Below are positions 29,849 through 38,227 of a stretch of DNA of 64,000 nucleotides, piece by piece. The first letter of the stretch is position 1. Each line of letters begins with the position of its first letter. The notes beneath the pieces were generated by a model that was not told the origin of the DNA, made no database searches, and was given only the letters and a program-made list of their open reading frames with translations. Both the position numbers and the translations under genes were made by a program. This stretch comes from Litorivicinus lipolyticus (lineage in GTDB: Bacteria > Pseudomonadota > Gammaproteobacteria > Pseudomonadales > Litorivicinaceae). The DNA lies in assembly GCF_009650135.1 (NCBI RefSeq), contig NZ_CP045871.1, forward strand, positions 1,860,001-1,924,000, given 5' to 3'.

Positions 29849-30586
29849 TTGGCATTTATATTGCTGCGCAATACCCAGAGTTACCAGACAAAGATTCAGG
29901 GCAAAGGCTGGCGTGCGATCGAAACGGCGGACATCATTGTTTACGACGCACTGGTCAGCTCGGCATTAATGGCCGAAGTGCCGGCCCACATCCGGCGCAT
30001 TTACGTCGGCAAGCTCAAGGGCCATCACAGCATGCAACAAGCTGACATTTCTGCGTTGTTAGTAGAGTAGGCCCGACTGGGCGCTCGGGTAGCTCGACTC
30101 AAAGGCGGCGATTCGCTGGTGTTTGGCCGACTGGGCGAGGAGTTAGACGCCCTGGAGGACGCTGGCATTGGTTATCAAATCATACCCGGCATCACCGCCG
30201 CAGCCGGCTGCGCCGCCAGCCTCAAAATGCCCCTAACCGAGCGCGGGGTCGCCAACAAACTCCGACTGGTCACCGCACACAGCTGCGACGACACCACGAT
30301 CGACTGGGCCGGGCTGGCGCAAACCGACGAAACCCTGGTGTTCTATATGGGGCTGAGCATGGCCGAGCATATTTCGGCTCGCCTGATCGAGCATGGGCTG
30401 GCGCCGGAATGGCCGGTGGCTCTGGTCCAAAGCGCAAGCTGTCCGGCCGAACGCACCGTCATCACCACCCTCGAGCACATGGCCGCGGACCGGCATCGCC
30501 ATCAACTGACCTCCCCCACACTGATTGTCGTCGGTCGCGTGGTCCGCCGAGCCTGCACGCTCAGCACGGTTCGCCAGTCGGCCTAA
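29849..30586 (+). pseudogene. cobA: Decayed uroporphyrinogen-III C-methyltransferase (SUMT)
   Basis: SUMT makes precorrin-2 on the way to siroheme, the cofactor of nitrite reductase. The frame reads KGWRAIETADIIVYDALVS, GKLKGHHSMQQADISALLVE, then a TAG at 30068-30070, then in the same frame ARLGARVARLKGGDSLVFGR and IIPGITAAAGCAASLKMPLT to the normal C-terminus. The TAG probably replaced CAG. The N-terminal AdoMet-binding VGAGPGDP motif is missing. KGGDP is KGGDS and FGRGGEE is FGRLGEE. It diverges from the nasR remnant, completing a dead nitrite-assimilation locus. Confidence 0.88.
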
Positions 30587-30625
30587 ACCACCGTATACTG
30601 CCGCCCACTGTTACCTCGAACCCAC

Positions 30626-30668
30626 ACAACAACGGCCCCGTTTCGGTACTAGAACGGGGCTTTGTTGT
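30626..30668 (+). promoter_or_regulatory. Long hairpin in the sulP leader
   Basis: An inner perfect stem GCCCCGTT/AACGGGGC (30635-30642 with 30653-30660) is extended by an outer ACAACAA/TTGTTGT pairing, with a ten-base loop. It sits 19 bases before the sulP ATG at 30687 and 40 bases after the SUMT pseudogene. It may be the old SUMT terminator, although only a broken T tract follows, or an attenuator or mRNA-stability element of sulP. Confidence 0.6.
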
Positions 30669-30686
30669 TTATGACTCAGGATTCCT

Positions 30687-32171
30687 ATGATCAACCGATT
30701 CCACCAAGACTGGCTCTCTAATATCCGTGGCGACTCGCTCTCCGGCTTGGTCGTGGCGCTGGCATTGATACCCGAAGCCATTGCCTTTTCAATCATCGCC
30801 GGGGTCGATCCCAAAGTAGGGCTGTACGCCTCGTTCTGTATTGCCACCGTGATTGCCTTTATTGGTGGCCGTCCGGGCATGATTTCAGCCGCCACCGGCG
30901 CCATGGCACTGGTTATGGTGACGCTGGTCAAAGAACACGGTTTGGAATATTTGCTGGCGGCGACGCTGCTAACCGGTTTCATCCAGATCATCGCCGGCTA
31001 CTTGCGCCTTGGCAGCCTGATGCGATTTGTGTCGCGTTCGGTCATCACCGGGTTCGTCAACGCCCTGGCGATTCTGATCTTTATGGCCCAGCTGCCGGAA
31101 CTGACGGATGTCACCTGGCATGTGTATGCCATGACGCTGGTCGGGCTTGGGATTATTTACCTGTTCCCGTACGTCCCGGTGATTGGCAAGATTCTGCCGT
31201 CCCCGCTGGTCTGCATTATTGTTTGTACGGCGTTCGCGATGGCCACCGGTTTGGGCGTTCGCACGGTCGGCGACATGGGTGACCTGCCCGACACCTTGCC
31301 GATTTTTCTGTTCCCGGACGTGCCCTGGAACCTGGAAACCTTGTGGATCGTATTGCCGTACGCCGTGGCGCTGGCCGCCGTCGGCTTGCTGGAATCGATG
31401 ATGACGGCACAAATCGTCGACGACCTGACCGATACCGAAAGCGACAAAAACCGCGAGTGCAAAGGCCAGGGCGTGGCTAACATTGCCTCGGGCTTACTGG
31501 GCGGCATGGCCGGTTGCGCGATGATTGGCCAGTCCGTCATCAACATTAAATCCGGTGGCCGTGGCCGACTGTCGACCCTGGTTGCCGGCGTTGGCTTGAT
31601 TATTTTGGTGGTTTTCCTGGATGACCTGATCCGGCAAATCCCGATGGCGGCGTTGGTGGCCGTCATGATCATGGTCTCGATCGGCACCTTTAGCTGGGAC
31701 TCGCTGTTGAACCTGAAAAAGCACCCGTTATCCAGCAACATTGTCATGGTCACCACCGTGGGTGTGGTGGTGGCGACGCATAATTTGGCCATTGGCGTGT
31801 TCGTTGGTGTGCTGTTGGCCGCGCTGTTTTTCGCCAACAAAGTGGCCCACTTTATGGGCGTCAAAAAAGACGTCACCGGCGCCAGCGTGCATTACACCGT
31901 GACCGGCCAGGTGTTCTTTGCCTCAGCGGACAAATTCGCCGCCTATTTTGACTTCAAGTCCGTGGTCGAACACGTGGTGATTGACCTGACCCAAGCGCAC
32001 TTTTGGGACATCTCGTCGGTGGCGTCATTGGACAAGGTCGTATTGAAGTTCCGTCGCGAAGGGGCGACAGTCGAGGTATTGGGACTCAACGAAGCCAGTG
32101 CCACGATCGTTGACCGCTTTGGAGTGCACGACAAACCCGACGCGGTTGATGACGTCTTAGCCGGCCATTAA
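30687..32171 (+). CDS. SulP family inorganic anion transporter with STAS domain
   Basis: This 494-residue inner-membrane transporter has about 12-14 helices. [27 protein letters not shown] is the SulP signature, and [18 protein letters not shown] fits the substrate-site region. A C-terminal STAS domain (about 400-494, [23 protein letters not shown]) is cytosolic. SulP members carry sulfate, bicarbonate or other anions; this subgroup is often seen with Usp proteins. Neighbours downstream are a tandem Usp and an Sbt bicarbonate transporter, so bicarbonate uptake is plausible, while sulfate remains possible. AGGA lies five bases from the ATG. Confidence 0.9.
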   Translation: MINRFHQDWLSNIRGDSLSGLVVALALIPEAIAFSIIAGVDPKVGLYASFCIATVIAFIGGRPGMISAATGAMALVMVTLVKEHGLEYLLAATLLTGFIQIIAGYLRLGSLMRFVSRSVITGFVNALAILIFMAQLPELTDVTWHVYAMTLVGLGIIYLFPYVPVIGKILPSPLVCIIVCTAFAMATGLGVRTVGDMGDLPDTLPIFLFPDVPWNLETLWIVLPYAVALAAVGLLESMMTAQIVDDLTDTESDKNRECKGQGVANIASGLLGGMAGCAMIGQSVINIKSGGRGRLSTLVAGVGLIILVVFLDDLIRQIPMAALVAVMIMVSIGTFSWDSLLNLKKHPLSSNIVMVTTVGVVVATHNLAIGVFVGVLLAALFFANKVAHFMGVKKDVTGASVHYTVTGQVFFASADKFAAYFDFKSVVEHVVIDLTQAHFWDISSVASLDKVVLKFRREGATVEVLGLNEASATIVDRFGVHDKPDAVDDVLAGH

Positions 32172-32180
32172 GGATGCGAC

Positions 32181-33029
32181 ATGACCCAGATCATTGCCTG
32201 TATCGACGGATCTAAATCCGCCACCGCCGTGTGCGACGCCAGTGCATGGTGCGCCACTACGCTGAACGCCCCGGTCCTAGCACTGCATGTGCTGGATCGG
32301 GCGGAAACACCAGCGCTGGCGGATTTAACCGGTGCGATTGGTCTGGGTGCCCGCGAGCAGTTACTAAAAGAACTGGCGGACTTGGATCACCAACGTGTTC
32401 GCCTCGCCGCCGAAGAAGGCAAAATCATGCTTGAAGCGGCCGGCGATCAATTGCTGGCCGATGGCGTTGTCGACGCACGCCAACTGCAGCGCCACGGCAG
32501 TTTGGCCGAAGCACTCGACGACTTGAGCGACGATACCCGCGTGGTCATCATTGGCCGCCAAGGACAGACCCACCAAAGCGCAGCCGAAACCGTCGGCTCA
32601 CAACTTGAAACCATTGTGCGCACTGCCAAGCACCCCGTTTGGGTCACCCCCAGCACCTTTGTGGCTCCCAAACGTTGCGTGATTGCCTACGACGCCAGCA
32701 CCACCGCCAAGCACATGATCGAGCGGCTGTGCCATTCGCCGCTGCTGACCGACATGGACGCGACGCTGGTGATGGCCGGCAATGACACTGACGAGCACCG
32801 CCAGCAACTGGACTACGCCCAGCGCCAACTCGAGGACGCCGGCCACACGGTCTCGACCCAACTGGTCGAGGGTGAACCGCTGGTGGTACTGCATGAGTTG
32901 GCGCAATCGGACGACACCTTATTGGCCATGGGCGCTTTCGGACACTCGCGCATCCGCGAATTTTTAGTCGGCAGCACGACCAACGAAACGCTGCGGCACG
33001 CACGCTCATCGGTTGTATTATTCCGATGA
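32181..33029 (+). CDS. Tandem universal stress protein (UspA family)
   Basis: This 282-residue protein has two Usp domains. The first begins IIACIDGSKSATAVCDASAW and the second CVIAYDASTTAKHMIERLC. The second ends MGAFGHSRIREFLVGSTTNE, a proper G-2x-G-9x-G(S) ATP-binding motif. The first ends IGRQGQTHQSAAETVGSQ, which is one residue longer between the glycines. It lies between the SulP and Sbt genes, nine bases after SulP, and is likely co-transcribed. A nucleotide-sensing role for the two transporters, similar in logic to the SbtB protein of cyanobacteria, is a hypothesis. Confidence 0.92.
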   Translation: MTQIIACIDGSKSATAVCDASAWCATTLNAPVLALHVLDRAETPALADLTGAIGLGAREQLLKELADLDHQRVRLAAEEGKIMLEAAGDQLLADGVVDARQLQRHGSLAEALDDLSDDTRVVIIGRQGQTHQSAAETVGSQLETIVRTAKHPVWVTPSTFVAPKRCVIAYDASTTAKHMIERLCHSPLLTDMDATLVMAGNDTDEHRQQLDYAQRQLEDAGHTVSTQLVEGEPLVVLHELAQSDDTLLAMGAFGHSRIREFLVGSTTNETLRHARSSVVLFR

Positions 33030-33070
33030 ATCCCCGAAGGTAGCGTCCTCGACACTGTTCAGGGTTTTGC

Positions 33071-34000
33071 ATGCCAGATATCGTTGTAACTTTTTTCGTT
33101 TTGGGTCTATTTGCCGGCCTGCTCAAGTCCGACCTAAAAGTCCCCAAAGCCGCGTACGACACGCTCAGCCTGCTGTTGATGCTGACGATCGGTCTAAAAG
33201 GCGGCATGGCACTGTATGGCAACATGCAGGGCAGTCTATTTATCGAGCTACTTGCCGTCGCTGCCCTCGGCGGTCTGATCCCGCTAGTGCTGACACCGCT
33301 GCTGCACAAATTCATGCGACTGAACATGGCCGACAGCGCCAGTGTCGCCGCCCACTACGGATCAGTCAGCGCGGGCACGTTCGCGGTTGCATTGGCGTAC
33401 GTGGAGTACCTGGGGTTGGAGTTTGGCGCCCAGGTGACGCTTTACCTGGTGATGATGGAGTTGCCGGCGATCATTGTCGCGCTCGCCTTGCACCGTAAAC
33501 TGAGCGGCGACACCACCGCCACCGATCACGCCGGGCTGTGGCATGAAACCCTGACTAACCGCGGCGTCGTGCTGTTAACCGGTGGCGTACTGATTGGCTG
33601 GATTTACGGCCCGAACGAAGGCGCGGCGGTGACGGATTTGTTTATCGGCGCGTTCCAAGGCGTGCTCGCCCTATTCCTGCTGGAAATGGGCCTGACCGCG
33701 GCCGATACGCTGCGCCCCTTCCCGCGCAACCAATGGCGCGTGCTGTTGTTTGCCGTGATCGCACCGTCGATTCTGGGCGCCATTGGCGTCGGCTTAGGTG
33801 GGGTGCTGGGGTTGCCATTAGGGTCGACCGTCATTTTAGCGTCCATGGTCGCCAGTGCGTCATACATTGCGGCCCCGGCGGCCATTCGTGTGGCCATTCC
33901 AAACGCCAATATTGGCCTGGCGATGTTGCTGTCGTTGGGCCTAACTTTTCCGTTCAACGTGTTGGTCGGGATTCCTTTCTATCACTGGATGGCCAGCTAA
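33071..34000 (+). CDS. Sodium-dependent bicarbonate transporter family permease (Sbt/DUF897)
   Basis: This 309-residue membrane protein has about ten helices. FFVLGLFAGLLKSDLKVPKAAYDTLSLLLMLTIGLKGGMAL is nearly the family signature (split here: GLFAGLLKSDLKVPKA and LTIGLKGGMAL). A second half-repeat ends with IAAPAAIRVAIPNANIGLAM, which corresponds to the Sbt substrate-binding region. The family includes the high-affinity Na+/HCO3- symporter SbtA. It overlaps the 3' end of the phaC-like gene by four bases on the other strand. Confidence 0.88.
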   Translation: MPDIVVTFFVLGLFAGLLKSDLKVPKAAYDTLSLLLMLTIGLKGGMALYGNMQGSLFIELLAVAALGGLIPLVLTPLLHKFMRLNMADSASVAAHYGSVSAGTFAVALAYVEYLGLEFGAQVTLYLVMMELPAIIVALALHRKLSGDTTATDHAGLWHETLTNRGVVLLTGGVLIGWIYGPNEGAAVTDLFIGAFQGVLALFLLEMGLTAADTLRPFPRNQWRVLLFAVIAPSILGAIGVGLGGVLGLPLGSTVILASMVASASYIAAPAAIRVAIPNANIGLAMLLSLGLTFPFNVLVGIPFYHWMAS

Positions 34001-35190
34001 AACAGGCTGCCTGAGTTAGCCAGGTAGCCCTCGGTGGCCTGGCCCAATACGGCGTGCTCGGTCGGTGCCACACGTAGGCCATCGTCCAGCCACTGGACCC
34101 ATGGGTCCAGCCACTGTCCGGGCTGAACCCGCAACAGACCACCGTTATGACCACCGGGTGCGCGCGCATGCAGCGCAGCCCTGGCAAACGTCAGTTGCTG
34201 AGGCATGACCAAGTGATCATCATCAAAGCTCTGTACCCAGATCGGCACATCCAGTGCCTGTAACCCTTGGGACATGGCGCCGGCGCCGTAAACAACGTCC
34301 ATAATCCAATGCCAAGTCGAGGACGATACATCCAACCCGTCCAGCAACCATTGCGTCAGCGCCTTAGGGCGCGTCGCACTGAACAACCCTTTCCACGACT
34401 CCGGTTTCAACGCCATGAAGCCCGCGCTTAATACCGCCGCCGGTACCAGGCCGCGAGCCTCGGCCATAAATTTAGTGTGCGCCCGTTGAGCCGGCGTCAG
34501 CACCGCAGCCAACTCGCCCATCTGGCCGTCCATCGGTGCCGCCACCAGCGACAGCGAACGCACCGGGACGCCGTCCAATGCCGCCATCGCCGCCAACACA
34601 CCGCCCAGGCAATAACCCGCCAAGTGTACCGGTTTGGCGACCGCCTCGGCGGCCTCGATAATCGATGCGACCAGGTCATCCGGCGTCGGCATACTGTCGT
34701 TGCTGGCCCCACGCCAGACCAGCGCGTACACATCCAGCCCCAGCTCCAATTGACGAGCAATCACGCTGCGGCCATCGCACAGATCTAAAATGACGTGTTT
34801 GTTAATCGGTGCTGGCACCCACAGCAGTGCCGGCCCGACCGACTCGGCGGCACTGTAATGGACCAGCTCGGCATGCGGGCCGCGCCACACGATACGTCCC
34901 GGGGTCACGCCGATGTCGTCGCCGTACGCGGGTTTGCCGGGCAAATCGAAGTCGCCCGGTGCGCCCATCAGCGCTTGCCAGGCCTCGGCGTTACGCCCTT
35001 GAATACGCAATCGCGCTTGCAAGTCCGGCGCCAGCCCCAGGTTTTCCCAGGCGTCCTTGTTCAGCGCGCCAGCCGACAGCGGCGACGCACTCGAACGCGC
35101 CATGGCGCTTTGCACCGCACGAGCGTCTTGCTGGCACTGGTCGAGTGACAGCCATTGGGACCAAAATGTTGGCAGGACCTGAGACTTCAT
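33997..35190 (-). CDS. Short PhaC-like polyhydroxyalkanoate synthase
   Basis: This 397-residue alpha/beta-hydrolase-fold protein has the PHA synthase pattern PAPINKHVILDLCDGRSV and a lipase-like box GYCLGG with a cysteine nucleophile. Candidate Asp and His are in FDDDHLVMPQQ and PGGHNGGLL. It is shorter than class I/II synthases (about 560-590) and near class III size, without an obvious PhaE next to it. The DW.G-type segment reads LVWRGASND. It is divergent from phaR, which with the phasin gene supports a PHA role. I use the ATG at 35190; a TTG at 35211 is possible but neither has a strong ribosome site. Confidence 0.78.
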   Translation of the reverse strand: MKSQVLPTFWSQWLSLDQCQQDARAVQSAMARSSASPLSAGALNKDAWENLGLAPDLQARLRIQGRNAEAWQALMGAPGDFDLPGKPAYGDDIGVTPGRIVWRGPHAELVHYSAAESVGPALLWVPAPINKHVILDLCDGRSVIARQLELGLDVYALVWRGASNDSMPTPDDLVASIIEAAEAVAKPVHLAGYCLGGVLAAMAALDGVPVRSLSLVAAPMDGQMGELAAVLTPAQRAHTKFMAEARGLVPAAVLSAGFMALKPESWKGLFSATRPKALTQWLLDGLDVSSSTWHWIMDVVYGAGAMSQGLQALDVPIWVQSFDDDHLVMPQQLTFARAALHARAPGGHNGGLLRVQPGQWLDPWVQWLDDGLRVAPTEHAVLGQATEGYLANSGSLF

Positions 35191-35291
35191 TAACCCAGCA
35201 TGCACCAACAAAGCGCGCCTGACGATGTTTGGGGGCTATGCTTTGGGCCAAGGTTTAGTGATACTGGCGCCACAACGATAAGGAGTCACCG

Positions 35292-35735
35292 ATGCGGGTC
35301 ATCAAGAAATATCCCAACCGTCGTCTTTACGACACGTCCAAAAGCACCTACATCACGCTGGAAGACGTCAAAGCATTGGTCCTGAACCATGACCGCTTTA
35401 AGGTCATCGACTCCAAAACCGAGGAAGATTTGTCGCGCTCTATCCTATTGCAGATCATCATCGAGCAAGAAGGCGACGATGGCGGCAGCGTGATGACCAA
35501 CGAAGTGTTGGGCAGCCTGATTCGATTCTACGGCCAGCCGATGCGCGGTGAAATGTCCAAGTACCTGGAATCCAGCGTGCGCGTTTTCCTGGATCAACAG
35601 GACAGCATCAAAGAGCGCATGCAGAACCTGGTGGATGTATCCCCGGTCGGCATGATGACCAAGATGGCCGAGCAAAACATGAACATGTGGCTCGGTTTAG
35701 GCAAGGCACCGACCCCGAAAAAGGACGACGAATAA
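35292..35735 (+). CDS. phaR: Polyhydroxyalkanoate synthesis regulator PhaR
   Basis: This 147-residue DNA- and PHA-binding repressor begins RVIKKYPNRRLYDTSKSTYITLEDV, the PhaR N-terminal DNA-binding domain. A PHB-accumulation domain follows (LGSLIRFYGQPMRGEMSKYLESSVRVF). The C-terminus is a short charged tail. PhaR normally represses phasin genes and falls off when granules form. AAGGAG lies upstream of the ATG. It precedes phaP and is divergent from the phaC-like gene across 101 bases. Confidence 0.94.
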   Translation: MRVIKKYPNRRLYDTSKSTYITLEDVKALVLNHDRFKVIDSKTEEDLSRSILLQIIIEQEGDDGGSVMTNEVLGSLIRFYGQPMRGEMSKYLESSVRVFLDQQDSIKERMQNLVDVSPVGMMTKMAEQNMNMWLGLGKAPTPKKDDE

Positions 35736-35783
35736 GTCGTCCTTGGACCGCTCTCGTACCCACCATTAAATTATTTTGCGCGC

Positions 35784-35853
35784 TGCACAAAAAAAGCACT
35801 TGACGCACTGCAACAAATCCCTATACTCGATCTCAAGTTGTGCAATGCACAAC
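35784..35853 (+). promoter_or_regulatory. phaP promoter with candidate PhaR operator
   Basis: TTGACG (35800-35805) and TATACT (35822-35827) are separated by 16 bases, a good sigma-70 promoter. GTTGTGCAATGCACAAC at 35837-35853 is a perfect eight-arm palindrome around one central base, right over the expected start site. A half copy, TGCACAA, lies at 35784-35790. TGC-rich dyads are known PhaR targets, so PhaR control is likely. Confidence 0.72.
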
Positions 35854-35881
35854 ACGACAAAACTTATTTGGAGAAACGATC

Positions 35882-36250
35882 ATGTATCAGAAAATGATGG
35901 AAACTATGAGCAAGAATGTTGAGTCCATGTTCGACACTGCAAAGTACGAAGATGCGATGAAGCCGATGGCCCAGATGGTTGAGCTGAACAAAAAGATGCT
36001 GGAAACACTGGCAACTAAGCAAGCTGACCTGGTTAAAGAACTGTTTGAAGGCAGCGTTGCCCAAGCAAAAGAACTGACCGCTACTAGCGATCTGTCTAGC
36101 GCATTGGCCAGCCAGAAGAACTACTTGGAAGGCGTTCAGGAAAAGCTGGTTTCAGCGGCTCGTGACACCCAAGACGTTTTGACTGTTGCACGTGACGAAG
36201 CCACTGCACAGGTCCAGACTGCCGTTGAAGGCGCGTCTAAGTTCCAGTAA
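35882..36250 (+). CDS. phaP: Phasin, PHA granule-associated protein
   Basis: This 122-residue, helical, amphipathic protein matches the phasin family (KPMAQMVELNKKMLETLATKQADLVKELFEGS, here read as an unbroken coiled helix; VQEKLVSAARDTQDVLTVA). It coats PHA granules and limits their size. GGAG precedes the ATG at 35882. Codon use favours abundant codons, as expected for a highly expressed protein. A terminator follows. Confidence 0.9.
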   Translation: MYQKMMETMSKNVESMFDTAKYEDAMKPMAQMVELNKKMLETLATKQADLVKELFEGSVAQAKELTATSDLSSALASQKNYLEGVQEKLVSAARDTQDVLTVARDEATAQVQTAVEGASKFQ

Positions 36251-36286
36251 GTGTTGATTGCCTGACCTCGTCAGGCGACTCACTGC

Positions 36287-36316
36287 AAAGCCAGAGCCTG
36301 TCTCTGGCTTTTTTTT
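36287..36316 (+). terminator. Rho-independent terminator after phaP
   Basis: AGCCAGAG and CTCTGGCT form an eight-pair stem around CCTGT, followed by eight T. A second small hairpin (GCCTGA/TCAGGC, 36260-36276) precedes it. Confidence 0.9.
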
Positions 36317-36364
36317 GTCCGAAAAAAAGGGGATGCTATACGGACACTGATAACGAGACACCCC

Positions 36365-37339
36365 ATGCCCTTTACCGCATTTCGAATTCACGACGACGAA
36401 CCCCGTAACCGCATCGAGACCATCGAGACCGGCGACCTGCGCGCCGGCGACACCTTGGTCAAGGTGACCTACAGCGGCCTGAACTATAAAGACGCCCTCG
36501 CCGTCACCAACACCGGCAAAATCATTCGCGACTTCCCCATGGTGCCCGGCATTGATTACGCAGGGACCGTGATTGAATCCGAGCACTTTGCCCCGGGCAC
36601 CGAGGTCTTACTGACCGGCTGGGGCGTAGGTGAACGTCACGATGGCGGTCTAGCTGGCGTCGCCAGCGCCAAGGCCAAGTGGTTGCTGCCGTTGCCCGCC
36701 GGGTTAAGTGCGCGCCACGCCATGGCGCTCGGAACCGCCGGTTTGACGGCCATGCTGGCGGTGATGGCGATTGAGGACGGTGGTGTCACGCCGGCGTCTG
36801 GGCCGATTGCGGTTACCGGCGCCGGTGGCGGTGTCGGCGGCATCGCGATCAAGGTGTTGGCTGGGCTGGGCTATGACGTCCACGCCGTCAGTGGTCGCCC
36901 GGAGCAAGCCGAGCGCCTGAAAGCGCTGGGCGCCAGCACCGTGGTCGATCGCAGTGAGTTGGCACGCGATGCCAAACCCCTCGAAGCGGGTATTTGGGCC
37001 GGCGCTGTCGACGCCGTCGGCGGCCAAATGTTGTCAACGATTTTGGCCACCTGCCAGCCCGGCGCAGTGGTCACCGCGATGGGCAACGCCGGCGGTATTG
37101 GTTTAAAAACCACCGTCTTCCCGTTCATCCTGCGCGGCGTTCGCCTGCAAGGCATCGACAGCGTGTTCGCCCCTTTGGACAAGCGCGCGGCCGCCTGGGC
37201 ACGCCTGGCAACGGCGGTCCCGGAAGCATCACTGGAAGGTAGCATTGAAGAAATCGGTTTGGAGGGTGTCGAAGACGCCTGTCAGCGCCTAGTCGCCGGC
37301 CAGGTGGCCGGCCGTATTTTGGTTCGTCTGGCGCCTTAA
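36365..37339 (+). CDS. acuI: Zinc-free medium-chain reductase, AcuI/YhdH type
   Basis: This 324-residue quinone-oxidoreductase-like MDR protein carries VTYSGLNYKDALAVTNTGKI, PGIDYAGTV and the NADP loop TGAGGGVGGIAIKVL. YhdH/AcuI reduces acryloyl-CoA to propionyl-CoA using NADPH. In marine bacteria the enzyme detoxifies acrylate from DMSP breakdown, but it is also a general housekeeping gene, and no other DMSP gene is seen here. It lies 114 bases after phaP, beyond the terminator. Confidence 0.88.
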   Translation: MPFTAFRIHDDEPRNRIETIETGDLRAGDTLVKVTYSGLNYKDALAVTNTGKIIRDFPMVPGIDYAGTVIESEHFAPGTEVLLTGWGVGERHDGGLAGVASAKAKWLLPLPAGLSARHAMALGTAGLTAMLAVMAIEDGGVTPASGPIAVTGAGGGVGGIAIKVLAGLGYDVHAVSGRPEQAERLKALGASTVVDRSELARDAKPLEAGIWAGAVDAVGGQMLSTILATCQPGAVVTAMGNAGGIGLKTTVFPFILRGVRLQGIDSVFAPLDKRAAAWARLATAVPEASLEGSIEEIGLEGVEDACQRLVAGQVAGRILVRLAP

Positions 37340-37340
37340 G

Positions 37341-37685
37341 TCAGATCGACTCAAAGGCAACATCGCTGCGCGCTGCCAAAATGAAATCTGTTTTGTGCAG
37401 CCCGCCAATTTCGTGGCTCCACCATTCCACCGTGACTCGCCCCCATTCGGTCAAAATAGCCGGGTGATGGCCGACTTCCTCGGCTAACTCGCCCAGACGA
37501 TTGGTAAATTTAAGCGCCTCGGCAAAGTTCTTAAACCGGTACACGCGCTTTAAGTGGGCAATCGCATCCACAGTGACCAAACGCCAGTTGCCGACTTCCG
37601 GCAACAGATCAAAAATCTCTTGCTCGTCCAACTTAGTCGCGGTTGGCGAACAGGCTTCGCAGTGTTGGTTGGCTAAGGGTTCCAT
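37341..37685 (-). CDS. phhB: Pterin-4a-carbinolamine dehydratase
   Basis: This 114-residue protein dehydrates 4a-hydroxy-tetrahydropterin formed by aromatic amino acid hydroxylases. The sequence ends with EVGHHPAILTEWGRVTVEWWSHEIGGLHKTDF, in which the catalytic His pair and trailing His are conserved. No phenylalanine hydroxylase gene is adjacent. The ATG at 37685 gives the standard length, and the earlier upstream frame is antisense to DUF3291. It is divergent from that gene across 45 bases. Confidence 0.9.
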   Translation of the reverse strand: MEPLANQHCEACSPTATKLDEQEIFDLLPEVGNWRLVTVDAIAHLKRVYRFKNFAEALKFTNRLGELAEEVGHHPAILTEWGRVTVEWWSHEIGGLHKTDFILAARSDVAFESI

Positions 37686-37730
37686 GCGAACTCCTTGGAT
37701 TATGGGGGACCGTATTATCAAGGAAAGTTT

Positions 37731-38096
37731 ATGACAAAGTACATCGCTGAATTGAACATCGCCCGCGTCCGCGCTGACATGGACAATCTGATCATGCGCG
37801 GCTTTATCGACGGAATCGCGTCCGTCAACGCCCAGGCCGAGGCCAGCGACGGCTTCATCTGGCGCGACTGCGCATCGCTGAAAGCCTTTATGTATGGCGA
37901 ACTGCACGCCTACTACATGAAGGGCCGGCGCGAGTGGTTCCACAAGATGGACAGCCCGCACAGCTGTTTGTGGTGGGTCAATGCCGGGCACCAGCCCTCG
38001 TTAACCGAGGCCAAGGCCAAGCTGGACGCCCTGACCGCGCATGGGCCAAGCGAGGCGGTGTTTACCTTTGCCGAGATGAACCGGTTGCCGGGGTGA
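37731..38096 (+). CDS. DUF3291 family protein
   Basis: This 121-residue protein begins YIAELNIARVRADMDNLIMRGF, followed by NAQAEASDGFIWR and FMYGELHAYYMKGRREWFHKM, which matches DUF3291, a predicted ferredoxin-like-fold (monooxygenase-like) family. Its function is unknown. AAGGA precedes the ATG at 37731. Downstream lies a 625-base region without genes. Confidence 0.82.
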   Translation: MTKYIAELNIARVRADMDNLIMRGFIDGIASVNAQAEASDGFIWRDCASLKAFMYGELHAYYMKGRREWFHKMDSPHSCLWWVNAGHQPSLTEAKAKLDALTAHGPSEAVFTFAEMNRLPG

Positions 38097-38227
38097 TCGG
38101 ATGGTGAATCAGACCGCGTCAGCCGGAGCCAACCGATTGGCCGTTTGTTACAGCGGCATACCCGCCCATTGAAGGTCCCTACTACTCACGCCGTTAACTG
38201 CAGCGCCTCCCGCAGAGCAACACGAAT
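38097..38227. other. Intergenic DNA before the repeat array
   Basis: This stretch has no gene on either strand and no clear terminator for the DUF3291 gene. It includes a short string of stops and GC-rich sequence. It joins directly to the first repeat unit. Confidence 0.6.
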
